Of a stretch of 64,000 nucleotides of DNA, positions 12,321-24,405 are shown one piece after another. The notes under the pieces were generated by a model, which had not been told where the DNA came from, searched no databases, and saw only the letters and a program-made list of their open reading frames with translations. Numbering within the stretch: the first letter of the stretch is position 1; every line of letters starts with the position of its first letter. This DNA is from Stictocephala bisonia (Eukaryota > Arthropoda > Insecta > Hemiptera > Membracidae): contig JAQJVL010000785.1 of NCBI GenBank assembly GCA_035578905.1, positions 310,001 to 374,000 of the forward strand, given 5' to 3'. The position numbers and the translations under genes were made by a program.

Positions 12321-12758
12321 TTTTTTTGTTTCTTATCTTACAATGTCAATCGTGTTTTAATACAGCAAGAATATAATTTTAAAGGAATAAAATATATAAA
12401 AAAACGTTAATCGTACATATTGTATGGTAAATAATGTCTGATTTTATTATGAAGTTAATAACAAACAACCTATTTACTCATTTAAACGCTCGGTATGGTT
12501 GTTATTACACACCGTATTATGTTTGCAGTGAACTACGTAGATTGTCGTACATTGTTGTCATTAAGGGACGTGTGTTTGGGCACCATAGACACCCACACCC
12601 CTGGACTGTTGAGGGTGTTTATGTACTGACATGTAAAAACAGTGTTATAGTGTATAGCTGTATGGAATTATCTATTTCAAATATTATTACTTCAAGCTGT
12701 TCCTTGAAGTAAAACATGAAATGTCATGAACACTAAAGTATTAAGTACCTCACATGTA
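12321..12758. other. AT-rich spacer with an unrecognised 92-codon frame
   Basis: A plus frame at 12434-12712 starts MSDFIMKLITNNLF. It has no recognisable domain and no start or splice context that would support a gene. Probably chance. Confidence 0.3.
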
Positions 12759-15029
12759 CAGGGTGATTTTTTTAAGTGTACTACCACTGGGATTTTTTAA
12801 ACTTTTAGAGATGTATTCTTTATTTTTACTGAAATAAACGTATTTTCATTTGATTTCATAGAACAAACATTAAATTCGGAACCACCTACTTTTTCCTCAT
12901 TAATTAAATATGCATTTAGCAATTTTAGAAACAGCCACCATTTTCCAAAATGGCAGACAGCTTAAAATTTTCTTACAGAACATTATGTATTTATTGATCA
13001 TTTCTAATAGAGAATGTAATTTTAAAACTTGTTTATTCTATTTACTTTTCCTGTAATATTAGAAGTTTATAATCCATATGGACTCGAATGGTTTACAACG
13101 GCAACATTTAGTATTGAAAAATGATAAAACAAGCACGTTTATTCTGTATTATTAAGATGCATGCTGAAATTCATACTTTTTAGTAATTAAAAATATTGAA
13201 AGCGTTAGACCAACTAAATAAAATTAGTCAAAACTATTTTTTGATAATCCATTTTTCTACTACTAATTTTACAAACGTTTGTTATTTCATTTTTTTAACG
13301 TAGTTTCACAGTTAAATATATATTATATAGTAAAATAGCACATAGTACAATATTTCTGCACATAAAGTCTATTTATGAAGCAAGAGCACAAATTATTCAA
13401 AACCATACTAAGCTGAGATTACATACTTATCATATAAATTTACTCATAATAATAAATTTATTTATTGTTTTCACAGGTATAGTTATACAAATTAAATACA
13501 TGTTTTGAGGAAAAATGATTAATCACAATAAAAATTCACATTTTGCTAAAAATAAAAGAAATATCTGAAGAAACACAAGTATAACCTAAGCGTTTAAATA
13601 AAGTACGCCAAATTATATAATACATCCTTGGTTATAATACAATAATGCACAATACAGTTTAAATACAACCAGATATAGGCTAAAATATTAAACATAAGAT
13701 TTATTTGTATTCAAACAGATATATTCAAAAACTAAAACATACATAATGAAACCTTTGCAAAAAAACTGTGACTCCAACAGACCAAGGGCCCAATTATGGT
13801 CCTAAAAAATATTAATGATTAAGACCTCCACGCATGCTCAAAAAATAACGGTGATTTATGTTTAAAATTAAAGGATTAGTAACTTTTTACTCATCCAGCG
13901 CTAATTTTCGTCTCTTGCACAACCTCTCGAAGTGAAATAAATTTAAAATTTCTTCATATCTAATATGCCAAATTAGATAGTTTAACTGACCAAAATACTT
14001 AAAATACAACAATCGCAAAATATCATTTCACAATATAGTTGAGTTGATGGGGACAAAACTGTTGATGCAAACTCCAATCTGGATCGAACTTGATATCTGA
14101 ATAAAATGTTAATTGTTTCAATGTCTCTAAATTCTTTTCCATTCTTGAAATAAAACCCAATGAACTGTAAGCTTTCTTCATGACACTTAACATATAGTTT
14201 GAAAAACTTAAATCATATGTTATTAGAACCCCCAGATCATTAAACTGGTTCACTCCACGTAAGAGACAATAATTTATTTTATACGTAAATAAATATGGTG
14301 TTTTCTTTTTATGTATTGACATAGATCAATGCATTTATCAATATGTATAGTTAAAAGATTGTCTTGATACCATTGTATAGTAGCATCTCTAAACCCTGCT
14401 GAATGTCATTATGGTCAAATGCATGTCTAATAGTTGTAGAAAATGTTAGGTCACCATCATAGATTAAAGCATTTGATATAATATTTATGTGATGGTTTAT
14501 GGTCTACTAAGTGCTATCTTATTATATAAAATACATTTAATTGTGTAACTACGTTGGGAAAATAAATAAACGAGGTAATAAAAATTAGTAGTAGAAACTG
14601 GTTTGTGAAAAATTGTCTTGTACTATATCTATTTATTTTGTCTAAGATATTCAAACATTATAGTAAATTAAATGTATTAATTTAAGCATGCACCCTAATA
14701 TTTTAGAAAAAATACATGCTTGTTATGTCAATTTTTCAATATCAAAATTTGTCGTTTTAAAGTATTTGAGTGCCCATAGATTATAAACGGCTAATAATAC
14801 GGTGAAATGGACACAGCTAAAAGGTTTTTAAATTACATTCTCTATTAGAAATTATCACTAATACATGATGTAAGTTGTCTGCCACTTTGAAAAATAGAGG
14901 CACTTTTTATATTCAATAAATGCATATTTTTATTAATGAGAAAAAGGTAGGTGAAGCTCTCCATTTGTTTGTTGTATCTCTACAAGTTTAAAATGCCCTA
15001 ATGGTGGTACATTTAAAAAAATCACACTG
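12759..15029. mobile_element. TA-flanked foldback element with long terminal inverted repeats
   Basis: The left end reads CAGGGTGATTTTTTTAAGTG after TA (12757-12758). The complement of the right end reads CAGTGTGATTTTTTTAAATG and is followed by TA (15030-15031). Similarity between the arms continues for about 380-440 bp (12759 to about 13200 against 15029 to about 14650), including TGGCAGACA, TTTCTAATAGAGAATGTAAT and TGCATGCT blocks in register. TA target duplication and a CAGGG-type end suggest a non-autonomous Tc1/mariner-type MITE. The centre contains a decayed LINE fragment, so the element was enlarged by later insertion or captured it. Confidence 0.8.
13740..14420 (-). mobile_element. 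Decayed Jockey/CR1-type LINE reverse transcriptase fragment
   Basis: Minus-strand frames keep the C-terminal part of a non-LTR reverse transcriptase. At 14390-14331 there is a WYQDNLLTIHIDKC stretch (the W..NLL..N..KC block). At 14322-14023, in another frame, NQFNDLGVLITYDLSFSNYM follows (the family's KDLGV..D..L.F block), then KKAYSSLGFISR. After a further frameshift, 14024-13890 reads LNYLIWHIRYEEILNL ... RRKLALDE and stops at 13887. No catalytic YADD region is present. At least two frameshifts and the stop make it dead. It lies between the arms of the 12759-15029 foldback element and is far older than the plus-strand LINE at 51672. Confidence 0.8.
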
Positions 15030-16880
15030 TATACTTATTGTTAATGTTTTTAAATAGTATTTACTTAGATAGTATTCTCCAGTATTTATTATTAGTATTA
15101 TTTAAATAATTAATAGATAATATTATTCAATAAGTCATTTATTCAATAGTCACTTAGTGAAATGGTCGTTTAAAATATAATCCCATAATTTTAAACCATA
15201 TTGTTATTATTAAACAAAACACAAGGTACGCATCGTACGAATACACAATGTTTCATTAGTAAATTGTTTTCTTCCTGCTATATTTCTCGCACCTTCGAGT
15301 GAATGTTTATTGTGACATGGTAACTGATATTCATCCAATATTTCGTTCGTAGGTAATCAAGATGTGTGAATTTTAGTCTAACAGGGCTTGAGTATATTTA
15401 ACTCCTGTAAGTTGCAGAAATATCAATAGAGTACTTGTAAATAGAAAACATTTAATTTATTTTCAGTGTTCAATTATATATCTTCAAGACGTATGGTTTA
15501 TATATATACTAACCGACAGACTAACTGCTTAGCAAATATTATATATTTTTACCGTGACCTTTAATTTCACAAAGGGTTAAGGAGATCTCCTAATTTTTAA
15601 ATTATTTCTCAAGCTCTCATTTTATTGTGAATATCGATCAAATAATCATTAAATAAATTTAATCTGTATAAAAAAATAAAGCATAAAAAATATAATTGAA
15701 AATTCTACAGAATGTCGTTTAGGTAAATTTAATTATAAATTCGTGTCCCGAATTTTAGTCTACTTCTACTTTTACGAATTATTGAGTTTATTAGCAGTAA
15801 GAATGAAGTCCGACAGTAGCTTTACTCTTCCCAAAAACTGCAAATTAATATTTAAACAACTCAACCTAATTTAAAAAACAACACCCCAAACATGAACAAA
15901 AATATAAAGTGAATATTGGTCTAAAACAGTAGTTTTCAGTAGAGATGTAGGACAAAGATTCTAATGTAGGGATAAATGTAGAAACAGGGAGTTATACAAG
16001 TTTATTCATGCAATATTCAACATTCACTTAGCTCCAGATACATCTTCGACTGTTGGTGGTGTTTAAGTAGGTCGTCTAAAACTATTGTGTTGAAAGTAAT
16101 TATGAGTTAGGACGGGTACAAACCAAACCCTTTCAATGAAATAAAATAAAGTGACTGAAAATGAGTTATCTTGCCAAAATTCTTAGTAAATGATTGATAC
16201 GTAAATGAATTCTAAATATAAATACTATCTAAAAATGCTTCTGTGCATTAAAAATCTATGTAACAAGTTTTATATGAATTTAAAAGATACTATATTGCAG
16301 GTCTAATTAATGAGTGTTAAGCATTATCATATAATAACAAAAACATAACAGTTTAGCACAGTGTCTGTTCGTGTTTTTCATTATAGTCCGATAAGTATGT
16401 TACATAATTTATTCAATAATTTTACTCTTCGTTAGCTCTGCTCAACATAACACAACAACACTTAATAATGGTTGTTTTCATCGTTGAAACACGCAATGTT
16501 TTTGACGATGCACCCTTAAACAGAATGTTTTGTGCAAATAAAAATTTTCTAATGTCATTTTATTTTTTAATTGTATAAACATAAAGAAATTGTGTCAAAA
16601 CTGTCTATACACTATCATTAATTACTATTTTTTATTTCTTCTTTCTTTAAATAGTTCTCTATTTAATTAATGGAGGTGATAAATAAAAAATGGAAGCAAT
16701 TTTCCAATTTATGTAATTACGTAAAACATTCAAGAAACTTGTTTTTATGGGGCAATGTAGAATAATTTGTTCCTTAAGTGGAAGTGAGATAAAATTGTAC
16801 AATTACAAATATTTAATTAGCATCACTGATTTAGAATTATACATTATAAAAATGTTCATATATTATTCCTATGTACTTTC
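15030..16880. other. AT-rich spacer
   Basis: No gene or element recognised on either strand. A 69-codon plus frame at 16747-16956 runs into the SINE tail and is hydrophobic only through TTA/ATT-rich codons, so I do not call it. Confidence 0.5.
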
Positions 16881-17166
16881 TTTATTAATTTATTTATTTT
16901 TATTTATTTATAAGACGCCGATCGTAAATATATGGGCGAATATGGATTTCGGATGAGTATGATGGGTGTATATGAGCGTAGTAATTGTTACGAACTAAGG
17001 CCGACTATTCCTTAGAAAGTGTCATTAATTAATAGCCCAATGACAAATGAATAGCCGGTGGTTATCAGCTGATCCTTCTCAAAATGTATTGACTCTGATT
17101 GGGATCGAACTGAGAACCTTTAGCACATGAAGCTGGGATTGAACCAACTATGCTACCGACCAATTT
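16881..17166 (-). mobile_element. tRNA-derived SINE, full length
   Basis: On the minus strand the head begins ATTGGTCGGTAGCATAGTTGG (A-box TAGCATAGTTGG) and about 40 bp later has GTTCTCAGTTCGATCCC (B-box like AGTTCGATCCC), the RNA polymerase III promoter pair of a tRNA. A unique body follows, ending in TTATAAATAAATA repeats. It is the same family as 36515-36797 (opposite orientation), the 3' fragment at 12171-12320 and the tail of 49909-50335. The B-box here is closer to the tRNA consensus than in the copy at 36515. Confidence 0.9.
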
Positions 17167-19027
17167 GGTTCAATTATTTCAATACGTTTCTTAATACTTA
17201 ATATGTAAAGATAATATATATATATATATATATATTGTTATACAGGGAAAAGCATATATCAACAATTATATCTCTTAAATGTATCCAGATAAATGATACC
17301 TCAGCAGACCCATTTAAACGTATACCTCAGCAGAACGTTTTTTCTATCTATTACTGCAGTTTGTAATTTTTTTCAACCTACAGTGGATGGCCCAGGGAGG
17401 ATATTGTATAAGGTTTAAATGAAAGGTTACGATGAGTTGCTCATAATTTAAAGTATAATGTTACGAGCGCATTATTGTTAGTATAACAAGTCATTTTATT
17501 TACTATCATAACAGAAATGCCTTATGTCTAAGGGGTATTGCCATACTGCACCTCCATTGCATTTAGTAAGACCACAAGGAATTACATGATATTATGTACA
17601 TTTACGACTGTGGTTAAAGTTTCCTAGCACTATTTAAAATTTGATGTGAATTCAGTGTTGTGGTTTCGTGTAGATTTGATACATATGCAAAAAGAAATTT
17701 AATCAAAAAAACCAACACGACTTTAAGTGCAATACGCTTTTAAAGTAGTCACATTTTTACTAAGCTATATAAATATGAAGGCAGAGTTTGAAGTATATAC
17801 AAAATATTACAGAACATACTAAATGTTCAACAAGATTTTTTTGTATATAGTGTTTACTATACATGGTCTTGTTCTATAAAGCGTTTATTAAAATATAATA
17901 ATGTTTGCTCTACTAATTGTATTGTGAATATAAATTCTTCAAAACAAGAATTTTAGTCATTGGATTGTTCTAAAAATATTAGAAATGTACTGTTGAAAAC
18001 TACTTTTGTATTTTACAAAATTTTTCCTTATATAACTTTGAATATGTCATTACTTAAATAGTTAATGGCATAGAGGCATTTAATTTTGCCTGTAAAGAAG
18101 TGGTTTGAAGTAAATATAACGGACATTTATATTGGAGAAAGCTTCAGAGCTTGAATTTGAGTTTTATTTTCCTGCTGTGGACAATATTTAAGTATTCAAA
18201 TATTCACGGGATAGCGCCAGACTATTTTGGCTCCCGGCTTTTAGCGATATAGTTCATATTCCTGAAAGGTAGGATACATCCATGAATTTAAAGTATTAAG
18301 CTTTTGAGATGTATATTCTTTTATCAGTTTAGAAATCGTGTTAATCATACGTGAAAACCCCAGATGAAGTGACTATTCTTCAAAAGGATGTTGAACCTCC
18401 ACTCTAGAGAGTGGCTAAACCTTTGTAACAACTTATTGTTATTATATTATTTTGAGCAACTTATTTCAGAAAGTTAACAATTTCAAAAACCCTTAAGTAC
18501 TTTTAAGAGTATATTACTTGTGAAGTTGAGATCGAGTTGATATTGGTTGCTTAAATGCATTCAAATTATTACATTTTCAATAAAAACAAATAAATTATAA
18601 TTTCAACAAATTATAAATTAAACATTAAATTTAACAGGGAAGAAAAGTCAGCAGTTGCTGGACATTGTTTGTCAAAAAATCGTATCAACAAAGACAATTA
18701 AAAAATAATAAAGTCGGTTTTATCTTCTAAATACTTAAATGCCTGGGAAAAATATTGTATAAAAAAAACGAATACACCTCTAATGAATAGTGAAAGTGAG
18801 CCTATTCAAAATTCTTGTTTATTATCAACTTATTTTATTACAAATTATATACTCTCATATTTATAATATACAAGATTTACAAATATTCTTTAATTATTTA
18901 CGCCTGTTTTTCCAACTAACTATTGTCTTGTTTGTTTATAAAGAAAAGAAGCTTTGTTGCCTGGTGATGCTGGCAAAAGGCCTTGTTAAAATTATAATTT
19001 TTTTGTTTTTATTAAAAATGTAATAAT
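17167..19027. other. AT-rich spacer with a short TA microsatellite
   Basis: A (TA)n run lies at about 17214-17237. CCTCAGCAGA occurs twice near 17300 and 17326. No gene seen. Confidence 0.45.
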
Positions 19028-19091
19028 TTGAGTATATTAATAATTCATAAAGATAATGTATTTTATCTTTATGAATTATTAATATACTCAA
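19028..19091. repeat. Perfect 29-bp inverted repeat (hairpin)
   Basis: Positions 19028-19056 are the exact reverse complement of 19063-19091, separated by the 6-base spacer TGTATT. There is no mismatch in 29 base pairs. It is AT-rich and lies just after a frame ending in ATG TAA TAA. A cruciform or a strong RNA hairpin could form. It does not extend beyond the arms, so it is not the core of a larger foldback element. Confidence 0.95.
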
Positions 19092-22000
19092 TAACTGTGC
19101 TAACTAGGCACAGTTTGGCTAGTTAATTGCTCAAATGGATGTACATTTTTATATAATATGGATGTGATATAAATGTAATGTGAAAATATTCTTTTCGTAA
19201 ATATACTGGTCTAGAGGATTTTTTTAAAATGTCTTTACTTCAAATTAAAGCCGTACAGTGTCGGAATACTTAACCTGAGACGAACGGATTAACATGGCAG
19301 AGTTTGGCCAAAAACCTTCGCGGTAACTTAAAGGGGTTAATCCAGGTCGGCTGTATGGAAAGGGGGTATTTTAATTGGGGCCACTCGGATGGTCGCATGT
19401 ATTAAAAGTTACATAGCTAGTACAAATAACATTCTACCCGAACGCCACACTAGTATCAAGAATGTTTTTTCGAGCTTCTGTATTTCCAAACTATTTATTT
19501 TCAAATTCTTTTATTTGAAAATACATTATCTTTGTTTGAACTTTAGTACTTATGTTCTGGTTTGTAAGGCAAAAGGCCTTGAAGAAAATAATATATCATT
19601 TAATATAGAAACCATCACATAATACCAAACTACTCGAAAAATAAAATAAATAGAGTAAAATTTCAACAAAATCTGATGCCGGTGTTTGATCTTATTACAT
19701 AAATTCACCCCCTAGCAGTACTTATAATGCAGTGTATTATATTTTACGACAAGTTCCGTGTGTTATTTTACAGATATTTCTCTAAAAATGAATTTTTTTA
19801 ACTTACGATAACCGGGTAGAAGACTCTTACAAATAAAGAGTAATTATATAATAAACTCTAGTAATAGAGGAATCCGAATAGCTCATTACCTTGTGGTTAT
19901 AATTAATTGTTATGATTATCAGTATGCTATCTAAACGTCGTTTTTCCTTTTCTATGTACCTATTCCAGACTGATATCCCAGAGTGTGTGAAGTGACCGTA
20001 CAAAAAAAGTGTATGATGGTATTAAACTTCGTGTCAACCCTCCCATATGCTTTAATGGTGTTGGCCCATCACCCACACATACACGTACAGTGAGTGGCAT
20101 GTGATGTGAGCGCTGCTGAGATCCAAACTTCACAGATGTATACCACTAAATTGGAGCTAATATAAAAATACTAAAAATGTACCTTCTTGTATCAACTCTT
20201 AAGCTTATAAAACCGTAAACATATTTAATTCATATTTTGATATTTAACTGTAGAATTTTCATTATTATAAAATAAATAAATAACTGTTTACTTAAGCCAG
20301 TTGTAAACACTATACATAGCTTTAAGCTTTATGGATGTTGTGAGTTGATGGAATTTTAAGCTAGGATGACGTGACGACGGAATCTTGCATAATACATCTT
20401 CAGAAATTGTCAATTTTCCAAAAGTACCACAATTCTCGTTTTTTCTCAGATTTCGATGGAACTTTCTTCTCATATATATCGTAGAAGTACACTGTACACT
20501 AAACAATTTAAAAACAGGAAAATTCACTTACAATATGTATATTTTTATTAAGTATGTATGCCACAATCATAATATAGATTTGACAACGTATTATTAAATA
20601 TACACTTTGGCATCCCAAAATACGCTTAGTAAATATAGTTTTTAATAATATATAAATACAAATACTGTAATTTCAATGTATTATTTAAAATAATTTGCGT
20701 TACAGTAATATTTCTAACTCAGATAAACTAAAATATTAATTGTAAATTATTAGATGAATAATTGTCATGTTTCATATATTTATTGTAAATAAATACTTAT
20801 CTTATATTTTCCTTTTTTTTTAATCATACCTCTCTAAGTACCAACAAATCTCTATGTGTTTTAAGAAACCAATATATTTTTGTAACCGTATTAAGAAAAA
20901 CGAATAAATAATTTTCAATATTAATACAATTTATACAGTTTTTAATAAGTTAGAGGATTATTGTTATAACCCCCTTCTTCTTAGAGATGTATATGTGTCT
21001 AATATACTCGTTTAGTTCCACAAAAATGTTCTATTACATAAATAAGTTTATTGAAGTCCAATACAAAAACATATAATAATATACACCTTGCCAAAAAAAA
21101 AAAAAAAACTGAAAATGCTTTGCAATAGTTTATTAACATATCAATAGATTATTTAGTCATATTTTTATGTAGGATCCAAAATATCCAGTTGTTGTTGTTG
21201 TTGTTGTTGCACTTTTTTTTATTTTAAACTCTAATGACCGTTATAAAAATCATATTTTCATTTACAGCTTGTTTGTAACTGAGCCAATTTGAAAACTATT
21301 AACGAAATATTCCAATCAGAAGTTTGTGTTGACCTGAATGAAGACCTTGGACATATCAACAAGAGTTTCTAATGAGCTAATAGTCCGTAAAAAAAAAAAA
21401 CAACTGTACAAAAGCCATGGCCAATTGGAAATCTAAACTTTTGTAATGACAATGTAATTGATTCCCAACCAATGAATTTCAAAAGCGTTGTTCATTATCA
21501 GATAGTAAAGACTAATACTCAGTGTGTACTTGTTGTCTATAAAAATATATAGCAGCATAATGCTTTTCAATCAAAAAATAAATAACCATTTCTTAAAAAT
21601 TAACCTACATATTCAAACATTTATTTTATTTCTAATTTATTTATTCTAATGGTTGTATACTAATAAATTGGTGTACACGGTTCTTAGTTAAGGTGTTAAA
21701 ATAAAATTGAAGAAAGAATTTTAGTGTGTTTCCATAGCATTGATTTAAATACAACAGTCCAAAAATATCCCCAAAAATATAGCATATTATCCAGGATATA
21801 AGTGGTTTTCTACTGTTATTTAGTTGTATAAGATAGGATAAAACTATTTATCTATGATATTGTGAGAATTAAAAAGTAAAACATTTCAAAAAAATAAAAT
21901 AAACAATGATTGTTTGGATATAATTTGAATATTCATAAGGATTATAATATCCATTTTGGCTCAGCGACGATTTTATTTTAATTAAGTCAAGAAAAACAAT

Positions 22001-22392
22001 GGTTTGTTTCGAAATGTGATAGAGGAAAACCTATTTTTACTATACTCGTATTTAGTGATGATATAACTTTTAATTTTTAATATTACATATATTTACACAA
22101 GAAAACACTAGGCTCTGCCTTATTTTTTGGGGATAGTACAATTTGTCATTACAAACTTATTAATTAAAAAATTCAGTTCAATAACTATCTTCGTTTACAT
22201 ATAAAGAAATGTCGGGGAACCTTTCTTCTTTATTTACTATTTTAATGAATCAAAATAAATGACACATAATAACAGCTGTTGACAGGTCTTATTACATTTT
22301 TAAAAATAAGTATATAGGAAGAAACTGCAAGATAGAAATATATTTTCATTTTCAACCAAAATGCGAGCTTATTTTATCTTTCTTTACTGAAT
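19092..22392. other. AT-rich spacer with a few GC-richer patches
   Basis: A GC-richer patch at 19245-19400 (GACGAACGGATTAACATGGC and following) and another at 19970-20160 have no readable function. The latter contains a CACCCACACATACACGTACAG motif like the 39-bp array core. Overlapping frames on both strands at 20288-20597 have no recognisable product. Confidence 0.4.
21188..21208. repeat. (GTT)7 microsatellite
   Basis: Seven uninterrupted GTT units, followed by a run of T. Confidence 0.95.
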
Positions 22393-22505
22393 CCTGAAAG
22401 GAACGTTCAAAACTCCACTGTTTGTTTAAGGATACTGTAACACTGCTGATACAGCACGATACTTTAATAAACGATCATCTGTCAGCTGTAATTTATGTCA
22501 TCCCT
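22393..22505. repeat. Isolated monomer of the 126-bp satellite
   Basis: One unit matches the consensus of the 24406-30040 array: TGTTTGTTTAAGGATACTGT, AACACTGCTGATACAGCACG, TTTAATAAACGATCATCTGT, CAGCTGTAATTTATGTCA. It stands alone about 1.9 kb upstream of the array and ends directly against a MITE-like sequence. Confidence 0.9.
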
Positions 22506-22735
22506 AGGCCTGTTTCACGAAAGTTACATATTCACCAGTGAATTTTTTAAAACCTGTAAAAATATCAGTTACAGGTGTTTCACAAACACAAAGTAACAAG
22601 TCTAGTAGTAACCAGTAATAATTTACTGGTTCACAGTACAATTTTACCAATTTACTACTGTGTTTTTTACATTGTTACAAGTTACATGTCTACACTTGTT
22701 AAATGTAAACCTATTTCAAACATATATTGAAACAT
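22503..22735. mobile_element. MITE-like sequence with internal dyad
   Basis: It begins GGCCTGTTTCACGAAAGTTA, the style of start seen in several insect MITEs. A perfect dyad AACCAGTAA-TAAT-TTACTGGTT lies at 22610-22631. Weak inverted similarity (ACAAGT, AACACAG/CTGTGTT, GTTACA) surrounds it. Ends and target duplication are not resolved. Confidence 0.35.
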
Positions 22736-22876
22736 AGGTAAATTTTATAAGAGGATTTGTTATAATGTTTTTATTCTTGTGTAAATTTTTTTACTCAAGT
22801 ATTGTAAAAATACTAACTTTCTATGCTTTATTCAATTTTGTGCGGATGTATCGTGTTGCAATTATTACTATATATG

Positions 22877-23640
22877 AGGTTGGGCAAAGGTATGGAATAT
22901 ATTTATTAACTTTAAAACTATTTAAACAAATTTAACGAAGCTTTGTAGTTGTGCACACGTCCCTACACCAAACTTTTAGACATATGTTATTCGTTATTGT
23001 ATAGCCAGGGGATAGCTCACGAGGGAAGTCTTAACACTTTTTAATACAAGCCTACGTAGAGTTATACCTCATTTTAAAGGTACTTATATTATAGGTATTA
23101 TATTAAATGTACATATATGTACAATACTACAGTGCAAATATGAGGCCAAAAGGATGATCAATCAGAAAATACAGCATATCAAAAAACTAACGTCATATGA
23201 CCAATACTTCTACTTGTCTATTTCTTCTTGCAGCTATACTTTTACTGACAAAATACGAGAAATTAAATAATTTTAAAACAAAAACAATGCGTAACAAATG
23301 AGTATAATAATGTTCTTAAACTATTTTTAGGGTATATTTACTGTCAAAAGTGTTTTTATTATTTTTATTTTTGTTAAATAATATATTTATTTTTATTACG
23401 TAGTCTTTAGTTACTATTATAAACAATCAACAACATGTTCAACAACAGGGATGGATAAATAACTGTTTAACTAAGAAGTATTAGTTATTATGTGACATTA
23501 AATTCTTTGAGAAGCTTTATTTTCTGACTGGGCCATTCTTTGACCTCAGATTTTTACTTTTGTATTGTACAAAGACCTTTAAAATGAGGTATATATCAAG
23601 TTAGGCTTACATTTAAAATGTTTAAAAGTGGGAGTTTAAT
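22877..23640. mobile_element. Decayed foldback MITE, same family as 48465-49416
   Basis: The left arm GGTTGGGCAAAGGTATGGAA (about 22880) and following AATATATTTATTAACTT, ATAGCCAGG, ACCTCATTTTAAAGG and GAGGCCAAAAGGATGA blocks match the other copy in order. The right arm is recognisable from TTCTTTGAGAAGC (about 23500) through TTGACCTCAGA and CAAAGACCTTTAAAATGAGGT, but breaks off near 23640 before the terminal AACCCTG. It is clearly older than the 48465 copy. Confidence 0.75.
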
Positions 23641-23649
23641 GTTTGATAT

Positions 23650-24045
23650 ATGGACATGTACATAACTGAAAGTTTCATTACATTTAAAAAAAGTTTTCAT
23701 ATTATATTCATATATATAAAAAAACAATTCATAGAGTTTAAAAAACTTAATAAATATATTAATAAAAAAACTATCATGTACTTGTTAATTAGCTATGTAT
23801 CTAGTATTAAAACAACCAAAGCCAAAAATTTGGCAAGGCACCTGTTCAATATAAATACCCCAAGTTTTTCCCAAATATATTATGTATTCTTTACCAATGT
23901 AGGCTTAAACTCACATTGCACTTATTCAAGTTTTGCCAGTCTGTTTCTCTTTTATGGACATAATCTTTATTGGCTGGGACCAAGCCTAAAGCTAACACTT
24001 TCTCATGTACAACCTTCATTCTTTTATTTTGTCTTCTTTACTTGA
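23650..24045 (+). CDS. Unrecognised 131-codon frame, doubtful
   Basis: This is the longest frame outside repeats, starting MDMYITESFITFKKSFHI. It is rich in Lys, Ile, Phe and Tyr, as expected from AT-rich sequence. The second half is less biased (GLNSHCTYSSFASLFLFYG) and ends in aromatic residues. I see no domain, no signal peptide and no splice context. It starts at the broken right end of a foldback element. A frame of this length is unusual but still possible by chance in 64 kb. Confidence 0.12.
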   Translation: MDMYITESFITFKKSFHIIFIYIKKQFIEFKKLNKYINKKTIMYLLISYVSSIKTTKAKNLARHLFNINTPSFSQIYYVFFTNVGLNSHCTYSSFASLFLFYGHNLYWLGPSLKLTLSHVQPSFFYFVFFT

Positions 24046-24405
24046 CGTGTTTGAATATGATCCGAATAAAATAATCTTTGCAAATTATAATTTTTTTAAA
24101 AATTTTTATGTTGCCTTCTTTTTAAGATAATAAAAGAGTAATAATCAATTATTATTAACACAGTTAGTATTGTAAAGTAACATTCCAAAAGCAATGTAAA
24201 TGTACACATTATAATGAACTTGTAACAGTAATCAGCTGACAAGAGACAATTAGTCACAACTGTGATTTTTTATTATAAATATAACAACAACTTTCAAGAA
24301 ACACCTGTACTTGTCTACCTGCACATCACTACCACTATTGCAACTACAACTACCTGTACTAGTGAAATAGTGAATATGTAACTTATAACTTTCGTTAAAC
24401 AGAAC
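24046..24405. other. AT-rich spacer
   Basis: No feature recognised; it ends at the left edge of the 126-bp array. Confidence 0.5.
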
